Shown piece after piece: positions 29,826 to 38,855 of a stretch of DNA of 42,605 nucleotides. The notes under the pieces are model-generated. The model saw nothing but the letters and a program-made list of their open reading frames with translations, was not told the origin of the DNA and made no database searches. Made by a program: the position numbers and the translations under genes. The stretch comes from Metabacillus litoralis. GTDB taxonomy: Bacteria; Bacillota; Bacilli; Bacillales; Bacillaceae. Position 1 is the first letter of the stretch. Every line of letters starts with the position of its first letter. The DNA is taken from NCBI RefSeq assembly GCF_020524045.1, contig NZ_JAIVKL010000028.1:1-42605 (forward strand), written 5' to 3'.

Positions 29826-31067
29826 TTATAAATTACGATATAAAGGGAAATTACTTGTTAAATCTTCAACACGTTGCTTCGCTTCAGCAAGCTTTGCTTC
29901 GTCTTCATGGTTTTTAAGAGCGAACGCAATGATGCTACCGATTTCGTCCATTTCTTTCGCACCAAAACCACGACTTGTTACAGCTGCTGTACCGATACGA
30001 ATACCACTTGTTACAAATGGGCTTTCTGTTTCAAATGGAATCGTGTTTTTGTTAACAGTTACACCAATTTCATCTAATACATGCTCTGCCACTTTACCAG
30101 TGATGCCTAGTGAACGAACATCAACTAATAAAAGATGGTTGTCTGTACCACCAGAAACTAAAGTAAGACCTTCAGATTGAAGCTTTTCAGCCAAACGTTT
30201 AGCATTGTCAATGATGTTTTGTGCATATGTTTTAAAGCTATCTTGAAGAGTTTCACCAAAAGAAACTGCTTTTGCTGCAATCACATGCATAAGTGGTCCA
30301 CCTTGGATACCAGGGAAGATCGATTTATCAATCTTTTTACCGAATTCTTCTTTACAAAGAATCATCCCGCCACGTGGTCCACGTAATGTTTTATGTGTTG
30401 TTGTTGTCACGAAGTCTGCATATGGAACTGGATTTTCATGAAGTCCAGCAGCAACAAGACCAGCAATATGTGCCATATCAACCATGAAGTATGCGCCAAC
30501 TTCATCAGCGATTTCACGGAATTTTTTAAAGTCAATGGCTCTTGGGTATGCACTAGCTCCAGCAACGATTAATTTAGGCTTATGAAGTCTAGCTTTTTCT
30601 GCTACATCTTCATAATTAATACGATGTGTTACTTCATCAACACCATACTCAACGAAATTATATTGAACACCACTAAAGTTAACAGGGCTACCATGTGTTA
30701 AATGTCCACCATGAGACAAGTTCATTCCAAGAACTGTGTCACCATGATCTAAGATAGTGAAATATACGCCCATGTTAGCTTGTGCACCTGAGTGAGGCTG
30801 AACATTTACATATTCTGCACCAAAAATTTCTTTCGCACGATCTCTAGCAATGTCCTCAACAACATCTACATGCTCACATCCACCATAATAACGACGTCCT
30901 GGATATCCTTCTGCATATTTGTTTGTTAAAACAGATCCTTGTGCTTCCATTACTGCTTCACTGACAAAGTTCTCAGAAGCAATTAATTCAATTTTCGTTT
31001 CTTGACGAGTACGTTCTAATTGAATTGCATCAAAAATTTTCGCATCTTGTTCTGGTAAATGTTTCAT
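29826..31067 (-). CDS. glyA: Serine hydroxymethyltransferase
   Basis: GlyA converts serine and tetrahydrofolate to glycine and 5,10-methylene-THF, the main source of one-carbon units. The 413-aa fold type I PLP enzyme has the cofactor lysine K226 in [14 protein letters not shown]. Active-site segments [11 protein letters not shown] and [17 protein letters not shown] are also present. The length is normal. A promoter-like sequence lies at 31312-31341, and a MITE copy (31123-31283) lies between it and the gene, making a long leader. Confidence 0.98.
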   Translation of the reverse strand: MKHLPEQDAKIFDAIQLERTRQETKIELIASENFVSEAVMEAQGSVLTNKYAEGYPGRRYYGGCEHVDVVEDIARDRAKEIFGAEYVNVQPHSGAQANMGVYFTILDHGDTVLGMNLSHGGHLTHGSPVNFSGVQYNFVEYGVDEVTHRINYEDVAEKARLHKPKLIVAGASAYPRAIDFKKFREIADEVGAYFMVDMAHIAGLVAAGLHENPVPYADFVTTTTHKTLRGPRGGMILCKEEFGKKIDKSIFPGIQGGPLMHVIAAKAVSFGETLQDSFKTYAQNIIDNAKRLAEKLQSEGLTLVSGGTDNHLLLVDVRSLGITGKVAEHVLDEIGVTVNKNTIPFETESPFVTSGIRIGTAAVTSRGFGAKEMDEIGSIIAFALKNHEDEAKLAEAKQRVEDLTSNFPLYRNL

Positions 31068-31122
31068 TGGTGTGTTCTCCCTTCATTCTTAACCGATAAT
31101 TATTTTACTTCTCAATTACTTT

Positions 31123-31283
31123 GGCTGTTTTCGCAAACTTTGTTGCTTTAAAATACCTGAAGAAATCAGCACTGTATTAAGTCTAGTGGCATCTTTTCTT
31201 CATAAAATAGTACCCTTATCGTGAGAAAACACTGTTTTCACTCCAAATTTGGTTACATAGCAACAATCGTTCAGAAAAGAGCC
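31123..31283. mobile_element. MITE type I copy in the glyA leader
   Basis: GGCTGTTTTCGCAAACTTTG at the left and TCGTTCAGAAAAGAGCC at the right match the element at 1748-1909 over nearly its whole length, including AAGTCTAGTGGCATCTTTTC and ACATAGCAACAATCG. No clear target duplication remains (flanks ATTACTTT and TTTATTAA). Confidence 0.8.
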
Positions 31284-31311
31284 TTTATTAATAACGACTA
31301 ATTCCATCTAT

Positions 31312-31341
31312 ATTGTACACGTTTATTGATCCTAATGTAAA
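31312..31341 (-). promoter_or_regulatory. Candidate promoter of glyA
   Basis: Minus strand TTTACA (31336-31341), 18-bp spacer, TACAAT (31312-31317). The leader would run about 240 nt through the MITE copy. Confidence 0.55.
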
Positions 31342-31577
31342 AGTTTTTCTGACATTTTTTTCGATTTTTTAAGTTTTCTTCTAGTGTATGAACTAAAAAC
31401 CGAATATTAAAGGCTTACATTGGTATTAACATTCACTTTTTAAGCGTAATTGGTTTATATATACAACCTATTGTCGTTACTTTTCTTTGTAATGTCAACT
31501 ACGAATGTAGAATATTTTGATGAATTTGAAAATTTGTATTTGAAGATAGTCTAGGGGTGCTGATTTTGGCAAATTTG

Positions 31578-31682
31578 TCGATTGAACGTTTATTCCGGAA
31601 AGTTGAACGATTACTGGTCAAAGTTGAACGATTATCCTGTAAAGTTGAACGATTAATGCCCAAAGTTGAATGATTATTTATC
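31578..31682. repeat. Five-unit 21-bp tandem repeat
   Basis: Units start at 31578, 31599, 31620, 31641 and 31662, exactly 21 bp apart, with core AAAGTTGAACGATTA and a variable tail of 6-7 nt. The first unit is diverged. On the minus strand this gives heptads like NRSTLxx in an ORF at 31499-31687, but no convincing ribosome site is seen. The surrounding region 31342-31835 has no other gene. Confidence 0.82.
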
Positions 31683-31835
31683 ATCAACTTACTCTGCGAA
31701 TAAATTCAGTATGATTTTCATTCTAAATAAGACAAATTCAGCCTAGATGCTCATATTAAGAAGCTATATTGGCTCTAATTTGATATAAATACAAATAATA
31801 TATAAGAAGTTACTACATTTCAATGAAAAAGACAC

Positions 31836-31867
31836 AAAAAAGGAATCAACTACACTAGTTGATTCCT
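31836..31867 (-). terminator. Terminator downstream of ywlG
   Basis: Minus strand AGGAATCAAC-7 nt-GTTGATTCCT is followed by TTTTTTG, just after the ywlG stop. Confidence 0.9.
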
Positions 31868-31872
31868 ACTAT

Positions 31873-32445
31873 TTAATGACATGAGCTATTTTCAACTGTT
31901 TGTTCATATACGGCTCTTGCTCCACCGATTAATTTTGGACGTGTGTTTGCCATCGTCACATGCGCGGCCCCAATTTGTTTTATTTTGCTTCGGATTGGTA
32001 CTGCCACATGTTTAAGATGCATGCCAATAAATGTGTCGCCTATGTCTATTCCAGCATCTGCCTTAATATGCTCGACAACTACAGGGTTGTTCATCGAATT
32101 AAACGCATAGGTAGCCATTGCGCCACCTGCTTTTCGCACAGGAATGACGGTAACCTCTGGAAATTTATGCTCTTTTACAACCGATTTTTCTAAAACAAGT
32201 GCACGATTTAAATGTTCACAGCATTGAAATGCTAAATGAATTCCTGTTGATTTCTGGAAATCTGCTAAAGCATTGAAGATCATCTCTGCCACTTCTTCTG
32301 TTCCAGCGGTACCGATTTTCTCGCCAATTACCTCGCTTGTACTACAGCCAATCACAAGAAGATCACCTGAACTAAGTTTTGCTTGCTTCTGAAAATCAAC
32401 TAATAAAAAGGTTAAATCTTGCTTCCATGTTTCAAGATTTGTCAT
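31873..32445 (-). CDS. ywlG: TIGR01440/UPF0340 family protein YwlG
   Basis: This 190-aa cytoplasmic protein of the UPF0340 family is of unknown function. Conserved parts include [16 protein letters not shown] (about 33-48), [14 protein letters not shown] (73-86) and [19 protein letters not shown] ([15 protein letters not shown]). Its start is 16 bp after the rpiB stop, so rpiB-ywlG form a unit, as ywlF-ywlG do in B. subtilis. The cysteine-rich first half and this pairing suggest a thiol- or sugar-phosphate-related role, but that is speculation. Confidence 0.93.
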   Translation of the reverse strand: MTNLETWKQDLTFLLVDFQKQAKLSSGDLLVIGCSTSEVIGEKIGTAGTEEVAEMIFNALADFQKSTGIHLAFQCCEHLNRALVLEKSVVKEHKFPEVTVIPVRKAGGAMATYAFNSMNNPVVVEHIKADAGIDIGDTFIGMHLKHVAVPIRSKIKQIGAAHVTMANTRPKLIGGARAVYEQTVENSSCH

Positions 32446-32461
32446 AGTTTAACAGCTTCCT

Positions 32462-32908
32462 TTAGTCGTGATTCTGTTCATATTGAGTGATTTTCCCTAC
32501 TCGTGTTGCATGACGGCCACCTTGGTATTCAGTTGTTAACCAGATTTTTGCTACATCTCTAGCTAAACCAGGACCGATGACTCGTTCACCCATTGCTAAC
32601 ATATTTGTGTCATTGTGTTCACGTGTTGCTTGAGCACTAAATGTATCGTGAGCAAGTGCACAACGAATACCTTTTACTTTATTTGCAGCAATACTCATGC
32701 CGATTCCTGTGCCACAAATTAAGATCCCGCGATCAAATTCTCCGTTCGCTACCCTCTCAGCTACTGGTAAAGCATAATCAGGGTAATCTACAGATGTTTC
32801 ACATTCACAGCCCATATCTTCAAATTCAATATTCAGCTCTTGAAGTAAATTGATGATTTCTTTTCTTATATTAAGTCCACCATGATCTGAAGCAATTGCA
32901 ACCTTCAT
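32462..32908 (-). CDS. rpiB: Ribose 5-phosphate isomerase B
   Basis: RpiB interconverts ribose-5-phosphate and ribulose-5-phosphate in the pentose phosphate pathway. The 148-aa RpiB/LacAB protein has VAIASDHGG at the N-terminus and the catalytic cysteine C65 in GILICGTGIGMSIAANK. The anion-binding RVIGPGLA region is also present. The start is the ATG at 32908 behind GGAGGG; the longer open frame adds five codons without a ribosome site. It corresponds to ywlF and is followed by ywlG. Confidence 0.95.
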   Translation of the reverse strand: MKVAIASDHGGLNIRKEIINLLQELNIEFEDMGCECETSVDYPDYALPVAERVANGEFDRGILICGTGIGMSIAANKVKGIRCALAHDTFSAQATREHNDTNMLAMGERVIGPGLARDVAKIWLTTEYQGGRHATRVGKITQYEQNHD

Positions 32909-32970
32909 TGATACACCCTCCACTTTTCAACTCATTACTATTACTAATCATACTACAATACATTGATAAT

Positions 32971-33004
32971 GAAAAAAGCTAATGCTCATGCTATTAGCTT
33001 TTTC
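32971..33004 (-). terminator. Terminator between mcp and rpiB
   Basis: GAAAAAGCTAAT-9 nt-ATTAGCTTTTTTC on the minus strand, with a T-run on both strands. It probably ends the ywlE-mcp unit. Confidence 0.8.
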
Positions 33005-33030
33005 TTCCATTCTATTTTATCTCTTATATA

Positions 33031-33173
33031 GGCTCTTTTCAAAAAGATTGTTGCTATATAACCAAAATATGCAGTAGAAACAGTGTAGTTTCGCATATAC
33101 AGCTACCGTTTTTTGAAGAAAAGGTTCCACTAGACTTACTACTGTGCTGATTTCTTCGGATATTTTAAAAGCC
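33031..33173 (-). mobile_element. Truncated MITE type I copy abutting the mcp stop
   Basis: Starting GGCTCTTTTC and containing ATTGTTGCTATATAACCAAA and TTCCACTAGACTTACTACTGT, then GCTGATTTCTTCGGATATTTTA, this is the reverse complement of the type I element. The far terminal repeat is missing. It ends within 2 bp of the stop codon at 33175-33177. Confidence 0.75.
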
Positions 33174-33174
33174 T

Positions 33175-34467
33175 TTATCTAGTAAAACGATCAATTGTTT
33201 TTCGTAATTCGTCTGCACTATCAGCAAGTTGTTTTCCTAACTGGCTAATTTGTTGAATATTTGTTGTTTGATCTGTAATTGCTGAAGCTACTTCGTGTGC
33301 ACCTGCAGATGTTTCCTGGGCAATTGCTGCCACCTCTTGAGATTGTTCACCCGTTTTTTGCAGTGAATCCATTTGCTGATGAACAAGCTCGCTAATTTGA
33401 TTAACTGCCGTAGCAACATCTAAGATCGAAGTACTCGTTTCCTCAAGCATTTTAGCAGAGGTTTGTCCATTTTCTGCCTGGCTTTTCGCTGTTTCTACTT
33501 GCTCACCTATTTGACCAACCACATTTTGAACTTCTTGTTGAATATTTCCGATAAGACCTGTAATTCCTTGTACAGCTTTTGCACTTTCATCAGCAAGTTT
33601 TCGTACTTCTTCAGCTACAACAGCAAAGCCTTTTCCATGCTCACCTGCTCTTGCTGCCTCAATAGAAGCATTTAATGCTAATAAATTCGTTTGATTCGCG
33701 ATATCTCCAACAAGCGAGACAATTGTTGAAACTTCATTTGCATGCTCTTCAAGTCGACGAACCGCTGTCATCGAATGCTGATTTTCTTCAGCTAATGTTT
33801 GAATACCTGTTATAAGTGAATCATAAACCTTTTTACTTTCTTCTAATGAAGTGACCATCTGTTTTGACATTTTTTCTGATGAAGTTGCTTTATCTTCTAC
33901 TTGTGATGCAAATTCAATGATATCTTCAACTGAAGTTGCTGTTTCTTGAATAGATGTAGCAGACTGATCTGCTCCACGTGAAATTTCTTGAACAGTTAAG
34001 GAAATTTCATCTGCTTGTTTAGATGCATTGCTTGATGCAGTCGCAATTTGAGTCACTTGTTGATTTGTTGCATGAAAATTAGATTCAATGCTTTCAACCA
34101 TATTTCTCATATTTTCAAGCATCGAATTAAAAGCAATGCTTAAACCTCTTATCTCATCATCACTTTTTGTTAATGGAACATCTTCTTTAATATTTCCATC
34201 TGCTGCTTTATACACAACTGTTTCAAGCCTTTTCAGAGCCCTTGTAATAAATCCGGCACCAAAATACGCTAAAACACCTGACCAGAAAACACCCATTAAT
34301 AATGTAATTAATGTGAATACTTCTGGTGCAACAATATGGTCCGCGTAATTTACGACAAAATAAATAAAGAAAGCACTTGTTGAATATGTAATCAGTGCTA
34401 ATACTGTTGCAAAAATAACAAGCTTACGACGCAAGCTAAACTTATATTTCTTTTCATCTCTCTTCAC
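33175..34467 (-). CDS. Methyl-accepting chemotaxis protein
   Basis: This 430-aa transducer has two close helices (about 16-38 and 48-70) with only about ten residues between them ([11 protein letters not shown]). It thus lacks a periplasmic-type sensor domain. A HAMP region follows (about 71-122), then a signalling domain with the conserved tip [20 protein letters not shown] and [17 protein letters not shown]. Such receptors usually sense membrane, redox or cytoplasmic cues. Start GTG at 34467 behind GGGGGAG, 25 bp after ywlE, so the two are probably cotranscribed. The C-terminus may have been changed by the MITE remnant that touches the stop. Confidence 0.93.
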   Translation of the reverse strand: MKRDEKKYKFSLRRKLVIFATVLALITYSTSAFFIYFVVNYADHIVAPEVFTLITLLMGVFWSGVLAYFGAGFITRALKRLETVVYKAADGNIKEDVPLTKSDDEIRGLSIAFNSMLENMRNMVESIESNFHATNQQVTQIATASSNASKQADEISLTVQEISRGADQSATSIQETATSVEDIIEFASQVEDKATSSEKMSKQMVTSLEESKKVYDSLITGIQTLAEENQHSMTAVRRLEEHANEVSTIVSLVGDIANQTNLLALNASIEAARAGEHGKGFAVVAEEVRKLADESAKAVQGITGLIGNIQQEVQNVVGQIGEQVETAKSQAENGQTSAKMLEETSTSILDVATAVNQISELVHQQMDSLQKTGEQSQEVAAIAQETSAGAHEVASAITDQTTNIQQISQLGKQLADSADELRKTIDRFTR

Positions 34468-34492
34468 ATGTTTCTCCCCCTGTGCATTTCTA

Positions 34493-34939
34493 CTATTTAA
34501 GCTTATCTTTCAGTTTAACAATAAGAACTTCTAAATCCGCTAGTGTTTGTCGATACAATGTTAAAGGTCCGCCGTATGGATCTGTTATATCTCTCTTTTC
34601 CTCCGAAGGATCTGATACATATTCTGAAAGAGTAAAGGTTTTTCTTCCTGCTTCTGGATAGTGATCAATAACCGATTGCTTATGACTATTTGTCATTGTT
34701 AAAATAACCGTAGCCCATTCTACTAAATCACTTGATAAGCTAGAAGACTTATGCTGACATGTAATTCCTCTTTCACGTAATGCTTCAATCGAATGACGAG
34801 ATGCATCACTTCCATCTATTGCAAAAACACCAGCCGATTTAACAAAAATCGAATCTGAATCCTTTAGATGATTTAAAAGGCCTTCTGCCATCGGACTTCT
34901 ACAAGTATTTCCCGTGCAGATGAATAGTACATTTGTCAT
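34493..34939 (-). CDS. ywlE: Low molecular weight protein arginine phosphatase YwlE
   Basis: YwlE removes phosphate from arginine residues, opposing the McsB kinase that tags proteins for ClpCP. The 148-aa LMW-PTP fold has the P-loop CTGNTCRS (C8 to S15) with Thr at residue 12. Thr at that spot marks arginine rather than tyrosine phosphatases in B. subtilis YwlE. The general acid is D120 in TDPYGG. The ATG at 34939 is chosen because AAAGGAG lies 8 nt upstream; an earlier GTG touches that site. Confidence 0.93.
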   Translation of the reverse strand: MTNVLFICTGNTCRSPMAEGLLNHLKDSDSIFVKSAGVFAIDGSDASRHSIEALRERGITCQHKSSSLSSDLVEWATVILTMTNSHKQSVIDHYPEAGRKTFTLSEYVSDPSEEKRDITDPYGGPLTLYRQTLADLEVLIVKLKDKLK

Positions 34940-35179
34940 ATAATACACTCCTTTATATTATTATAATCGAAAAAAACATAAGAAAATAGTCGAATTTATT
35001 GAATAAAATTTGTATATTGTGACTATTTTACCCTTTCTGAGAATGTAACTATCTCTTCTCGTAAACTTTATTGATTTAACAAGTTTTAACGAAAGGGGTA
35101 GATAGTAGGAAGTCGTTTCATTTCGCTCCACACAAGATTCCCCCGGGAGAAAATGGAACTGTATAAATAAACACAATTT

Positions 35180-35199
35180 CTAACCTATCGTTAGGTTAG
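35180..35199. other. Perfect 20-bp palindrome
   Basis: CTAACCTA-TCGT-TAGGTTAG lies between ywlE and the TIGR03943 gene. No T-run follows on either strand. It may be an operator or part of a decayed terminator. A decayed REP fragment (CGTTTCATTTCGCTCCACAC) lies at about 35115-35134. Confidence 0.5.
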
Positions 35200-35213
35200 A
35201 TCCCGTCAAAGAT

Positions 35214-35243
35214 AAAAAGAGTGCAGAGATAAACTCTACACTC
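35214..35243 (-). terminator. Terminator downstream of the YcgQ-like gene
   Basis: On the minus strand GAGTGTAGAG-5 nt-CTCTGCACTC is followed by TTTTTATC. Confidence 0.85.
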
Positions 35244-35256
35244 AATCATTATAGCA

Positions 35257-36132
35257 TTAATAGATATAAATATATGGATCTGATGGAGCTTCTATAACTT
35301 CTAATTGACCAATATCAATTGAAGGAAGAGCCAGACCGTTTTTTTCTGTTTTATTAATTGTTCCTGTTACCTTTACCCATTGGTCATTCTTAAGCTGAGT
35401 TGCCATTTCACCTTTTGCCAGTGTTCCAATAACCTGAAGATCGGCTACACAGCAGGAAACAGTAAATCTCGAGACTGCCATTTGATCCGGTTCAAAATCT
35501 GGTTCACGATAAACAAATCCAGTTAGCTCAATTTCTTTTCCAATAAATTTATCCAAGTTCGTCTCAATATAGGTGGTGATCTTTTGATACTCTGTATCTT
35601 TCACAACGATTTTATCACTATTTAAAAGACCTTCTAAAAATAATTCATCAAGACTTTTTGTTTCAGAAGAAGATGATGAAGCATTACTTTCTGTAGCTGA
35701 AGCTTCGACCACTTTATCTTCCCCAGCTTTTTCTGTTTGCTCTACAGGAGTTTCTGAAGCTCCAAGGTTAATCCCTCTTTTAGCGATAACCGAGCTATCA
35801 AGGACAACTTCCGGAAACATAAACCCTGTTAAGACCGGAAATAAAAATAAAGAATAAATTAAGAGTGATTTGATTGGTGATCTTTTCCCACTATGATCAA
35901 GGCCACAATCACAGTAGATGTCTAACTCTTCTTTTGAATCACTTCTCCAAATTTGTAAAATGCCTAATATGAGAAATACCCCTGTTGCAAAATAAGCAAA
36001 CGGAAGCATTTTTGGTGCAATAAAGTTTGTAATATCACCAGAAATAATTAATTTAAATAGCAACATTGTGAAGCCTACTAAGATAATACCTCTAATGAAT
36101 TTTTGAAATCCTAAATCAGTTGTTTGTTCCAT
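35257..36132 (-). CDS. TIGR03943/YcgQ family membrane protein
   Basis: This 291-aa protein has four helices (about 12-32, 38-58, 86-104 plus a weak segment), a small cytoplasmic Cys pair (DIYCDCGLD, residues 72-80), and a Ser/Glu-rich linker. A C-terminal soluble beta domain follows (about 185-285), with GFVYREPDF and a CC pair in RFTVSCCVADLQVIG. This matches TIGR03943 (DUF1980, COG3689; YcgQ in B. subtilis), always found beside a COG0701 permease. It starts 21 bp after that permease stops. The cysteines point to metal or thiol chemistry. No substrate is established. Zinc is suggested by neighbouring genes only. Confidence 0.88.
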   Translation of the reverse strand: MEQTTDLGFQKFIRGIILVGFTMLLFKLIISGDITNFIAPKMLPFAYFATGVFLILGILQIWRSDSKEELDIYCDCGLDHSGKRSPIKSLLIYSLFLFPVLTGFMFPEVVLDSSVIAKRGINLGASETPVEQTEKAGEDKVVEASATESNASSSSSETKSLDELFLEGLLNSDKIVVKDTEYQKITTYIETNLDKFIGKEIELTGFVYREPDFEPDQMAVSRFTVSCCVADLQVIGTLAKGEMATQLKNDQWVKVTGTINKTEKNGLALPSIDIGQLEVIEAPSDPYIYIY

Positions 36133-36153
36133 CTCAATTTCCCTCCATTTCTC

Positions 36154-37167
36154 TTAAAATACCAATGCTTGATAAACAAGGACTCCTAAATAGACAACGA
36201 TTGTTACAACTAAAATAAAGGCGAAAACAAATTTTGTTTTAAAATAAGCGAAAAGCATGATTGTATTTTTCAAATCCAACATCGGTCCATACACAAGAAA
36301 CGCTAATAAAGCTCCAGGTGCAAATGTACTGCCAAAGGAAGCAGCAATAAAGGCATCAGCTTCTGAACATAGTGATAAGACAAAAGCAAAGACCATCATG
36401 ACGATTGGTGATGAAAACTCACTTGAACCTAAACTTAATAAAATATTTCGATCTAAAAATGTTTGGAATAAACTTGCGATAAAGGCACCAATGATGAGGT
36501 ATTTTCCCATATCAAAAAATTCATCACTTGCATGATAGAGAGTTGCTTTTAATTGGTTTACATTCAGAACTTCAGACGTACCCGTTTGTTTTCCAACTAA
36601 TTCTTCAGATGTTAGTTTCAATTGATCACTATTTTTAAAGAAAACGTATAATACTAGTCCGATAATAATCGATAATATAAATGCTAAAACCATACGGCCA
36701 GTTAAAATACTAAGATTCGTTTGAAAAGCAAAATAGGTAGAAGCGGCAACAACAGGATTTAAAATCGGTGCACAAGCTAAAAAGACAAATGCAACATGTA
36801 ACGGCATTCCTTTTTTAATTAATCTTCTTACAACCGGAACAACAGCACACTCACATACTGGGAATATCGCACCAAGCAAAGCGGCTGGCAATACAGCTAT
36901 AATCATATTTTTAGGAATATATTTCTTTACTGTTTCTTCAGAAACGAATATCTGGATTAGTGATGAAACAAACACTCCCAGTAAGATAAACGGAATCGCT
37001 TCAATGACAATACTCAAGAAAATTGTATTTAAATTCAACCATTCTTTTGGGATCGAAAATTGATTTTGAAAGATTTTGTAATCCCAAAAAATAAAGAAGT
37101 AGATAAATACCGCTACCAATGCTAAACCTATTAATTCCTTTGATTGCTTCAACATCATTGTTCTCAT
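36154..37167 (-). CDS. Permease, UPF0718/COG0701 family (YcgR-like)
   Basis: This 337-aa membrane protein has eight predicted helices. The family signature GAIFPVCECAVVPVVRRLIKKG places a CEC pair within a helix near residue 105, and ACAPILNPVVAAST follows. A later charged helix reads SLCSEADAFIAASF. COG0701 also includes ArsP-type organoarsenical exporters; the CEC motif suggests ligand or metal handling. The start is the ATG at 37167 (MRTMMLKQ) because AAAGGGG lies just upstream; the frame is open 11 codons earlier without one. It is the first gene of a pair with the YcgQ-like gene. Confidence 0.88.
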   Translation of the reverse strand: MRTMMLKQSKELIGLALVAVFIYFFIFWDYKIFQNQFSIPKEWLNLNTIFLSIVIEAIPFILLGVFVSSLIQIFVSEETVKKYIPKNMIIAVLPAALLGAIFPVCECAVVPVVRRLIKKGMPLHVAFVFLACAPILNPVVAASTYFAFQTNLSILTGRMVLAFILSIIIGLVLYVFFKNSDQLKLTSEELVGKQTGTSEVLNVNQLKATLYHASDEFFDMGKYLIIGAFIASLFQTFLDRNILLSLGSSEFSSPIVMMVFAFVLSLCSEADAFIAASFGSTFAPGALLAFLVYGPMLDLKNTIMLFAYFKTKFVFAFILVVTIVVYLGVLVYQALVF

Positions 37168-37238
37168 CGTAAAACCCCTTTTTCTATATTCTTTTATCAT
37201 CCAAATTCAAAAAGCCCCTGCAAGTGACTACTTTATAT

Positions 37239-37252
37239 GTAATGAAGATTAC
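37239..37252 (-). promoter_or_regulatory. Candidate operator of the permease pair
   Basis: GTAAT-CTTC-ATTAC (minus strand) is a perfect inverted repeat. It falls in a 17-bp spacer between a weak TCAAGT and TATAAA. The spacing differs from the Zur box, so the regulator is unknown. Confidence 0.35.
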
Positions 37253-37280
37253 TTACTTGAGGATCTTACTTTACTAGAAA

Positions 37281-37312
37281 AGTAGAAAGCCTATTAATAC
37301 AGGCTTTCTACT
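37281..37312 (-). terminator. Bidirectional hairpin downstream of the phosphatase gene
   Basis: AGTAGAAAGCCT-8 nt-AGGCTTTCTACT is a perfect 12-bp stem between the first phosphatase stop and the permease promoter. T-runs are weak. Confidence 0.7.
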
Positions 37313-37324
37313 CAATATTGCTGT

Positions 37325-38749
37325 TTATTTATTATTCTCTTCTAATAGTTGGAAGATAATTTTCGCTTGATCGGTGTTATCAATTAAACCACTGAAACGT
37401 GATTTTTCTGGACCGAAAGCATATACAGGTACTTCTTCACCTGTGTGACCGCCTGTTGTCCAACCTGTTACAGAATGATCATTTACAATCGCTTCGATTG
37501 CATTGTCAATTGCTGTACCGTTATTTGCTGCAACAGCGTCTTTGACTGCTTGAATTTCTTCAGGCTTAATTTGGCTATAGAAGCTGTTATCGATATGATT
37601 TTTCATCACACTTTCTACATCAGCACTTGCACCTGCTGCATAAAGTTCAGCTGCAATATAATCTGGTGTTTTATTGAAAGCTTTTATTGGGTTTACTAGG
37701 AAGTTATAATCTCCACTCGTTTTTGCTTTCGTGTTTGCTCCTAATGTTAAACCACCTGTTGCATGGTCAGCTGTAGTGACAACTAGTGTTTCACCATCAT
37801 TTTTTGCAAATTCAATTGCTGCTTTAAATGCACGTTCGAAATCTTCCATTTCACTCATTGTGCCTACAACATCATTATCATGCTCTGCCCAGTCAATTTG
37901 GCTTCCTTCAATCATTAAGAAGAAACCATCTTCATCTTTATTCAGGCGTTCAATTGCTGTTGTTGTCATTTCTTCAAGTGAAGGAATGCTATCATCACGA
38001 TCGATCATTTTTGGAAGTCCACCTTTAGCAAATAAACCTAATACTTGACCGTTTGTATCGTTCAATAATTCTTCTTTATTAGTTACAAAGCTGTAACCAT
38101 CTTCAACAAATTTTTCCGCTAGATTAGTAGTGTCCTTTTTACGGCCATCAGCTGGTACAAAGTTCTTTGAACCACCACCAAGCATGATATCGACTTTATG
38201 TTCACCATTAATTAGCTCATAATAATAATCATCAGCTATTGCATCCATGTTTTTACGACTTTCATCATGAGCACCATAAGAAGCTGGAGTAGCATGAGTG
38301 ATTTCAGATGTTGCAATTAAACCAGTAGCTTTTCCATACTCTTTCGCACGTTCAAGTACTGTTTCGTAAGGATTTTTCTCATTATCCATCCCAATAGCAT
38401 TATTGTATGTTTTTATACCTGATGCCATTGCTGTTGCAGCTGATGCTGAGTCCGTAATTTTCTGCGACGGATCATCAGGATACGTCGTTTGCATTCCTAC
38501 TAAATATTTATCAAATTCAGTAGACTCCATCGTTTTAGTTGAAGGATCATTTTTCATATATCGATGTGCTGCAACTGTTGAAGGTCCCATTCCATCACCT
38601 ATAAGGAAAATGACATTTTTAATTTTAGCTGTAGACTCTTTTTCTGCTTTTGCTTCATCTTGATTTAATCCTGCAAAACTCCCAACAACAACTGTTGATA
38701 GGACAGCTGCAGTTACTAGTTTTTTCGTAATCGATCGTTTAAAAACCAT
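37325..38749 (-). CDS. Alkaline phosphatase, secreted
   Basis: This 474-aa exported enzyme hydrolyses phosphate monoesters to release phosphate. A signal peptide (residues 1-35, ends AKA) precedes the mature domain. The active site is visible: D52 in FLIGDGMG, nucleophile S101 in TDSASAATAMASG, E and D ligands in MIEGSQIDWAEHDND, DH in TTADHATGGL, and the last histidine in GWTTGGHTGEEVP. Two zinc and one magnesium ion are expected from the family. The ATG at 38749 follows GGAGG. It lies 106 bp downstream of a close paralogue with the same orientation, with a hairpin between them, so it may be read through from that gene. Confidence 0.95.
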   Translation of the reverse strand: MVFKRSITKKLVTAAVLSTVVVGSFAGLNQDEAKAEKESTAKIKNVIFLIGDGMGPSTVAAHRYMKNDPSTKTMESTEFDKYLVGMQTTYPDDPSQKITDSASAATAMASGIKTYNNAIGMDNEKNPYETVLERAKEYGKATGLIATSEITHATPASYGAHDESRKNMDAIADDYYYELINGEHKVDIMLGGGSKNFVPADGRKKDTTNLAEKFVEDGYSFVTNKEELLNDTNGQVLGLFAKGGLPKMIDRDDSIPSLEEMTTTAIERLNKDEDGFFLMIEGSQIDWAEHDNDVVGTMSEMEDFERAFKAAIEFAKNDGETLVVTTADHATGGLTLGANTKAKTSGDYNFLVNPIKAFNKTPDYIAAELYAAGASADVESVMKNHIDNSFYSQIKPEEIQAVKDAVAANNGTAIDNAIEAIVNDHSVTGWTTGGHTGEEVPVYAFGPEKSRFSGLIDNTDQAKIIFQLLEENNK

Positions 38750-38855
38750 GAATTTCCCTCCTAATTTCTTAAATGGCTAGTAAGCTCTTAATCTGTTGGG
38801 AAGGGAAGTACATTTGTACTGCCCTACCCCTGTTTGTATTAAGCTTTATTATTTA

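Noticed and set aside
31342-31400. PurR box pair upstream of glyA
   Set aside because: One half (AAAACCGAATATT) looks good, but the second is poor and the distance between the CGAA cores is too long for the known paired PurBox arrangement.
31499-31687. 62-aa minus-strand ORF with NRSTL heptads
   Set aside because: It is explained by the 21-bp DNA repeat, has no clear ribosome site, and the non-repeat part has no protein-like features.
34961-35176. 71-aa minus-strand ORF upstream of ywlE
   Set aside because: No ribosome site, low-complexity translation, and it covers a decayed REP fragment.
37239-37252. Zur box for the permease pair
   Set aside because: The GTAAT/ATTAC halves match, but they are separated by 4 bp instead of 1, and the outer TCG/CGA bases are missing. 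It is kept only as an unnamed operator candidate.
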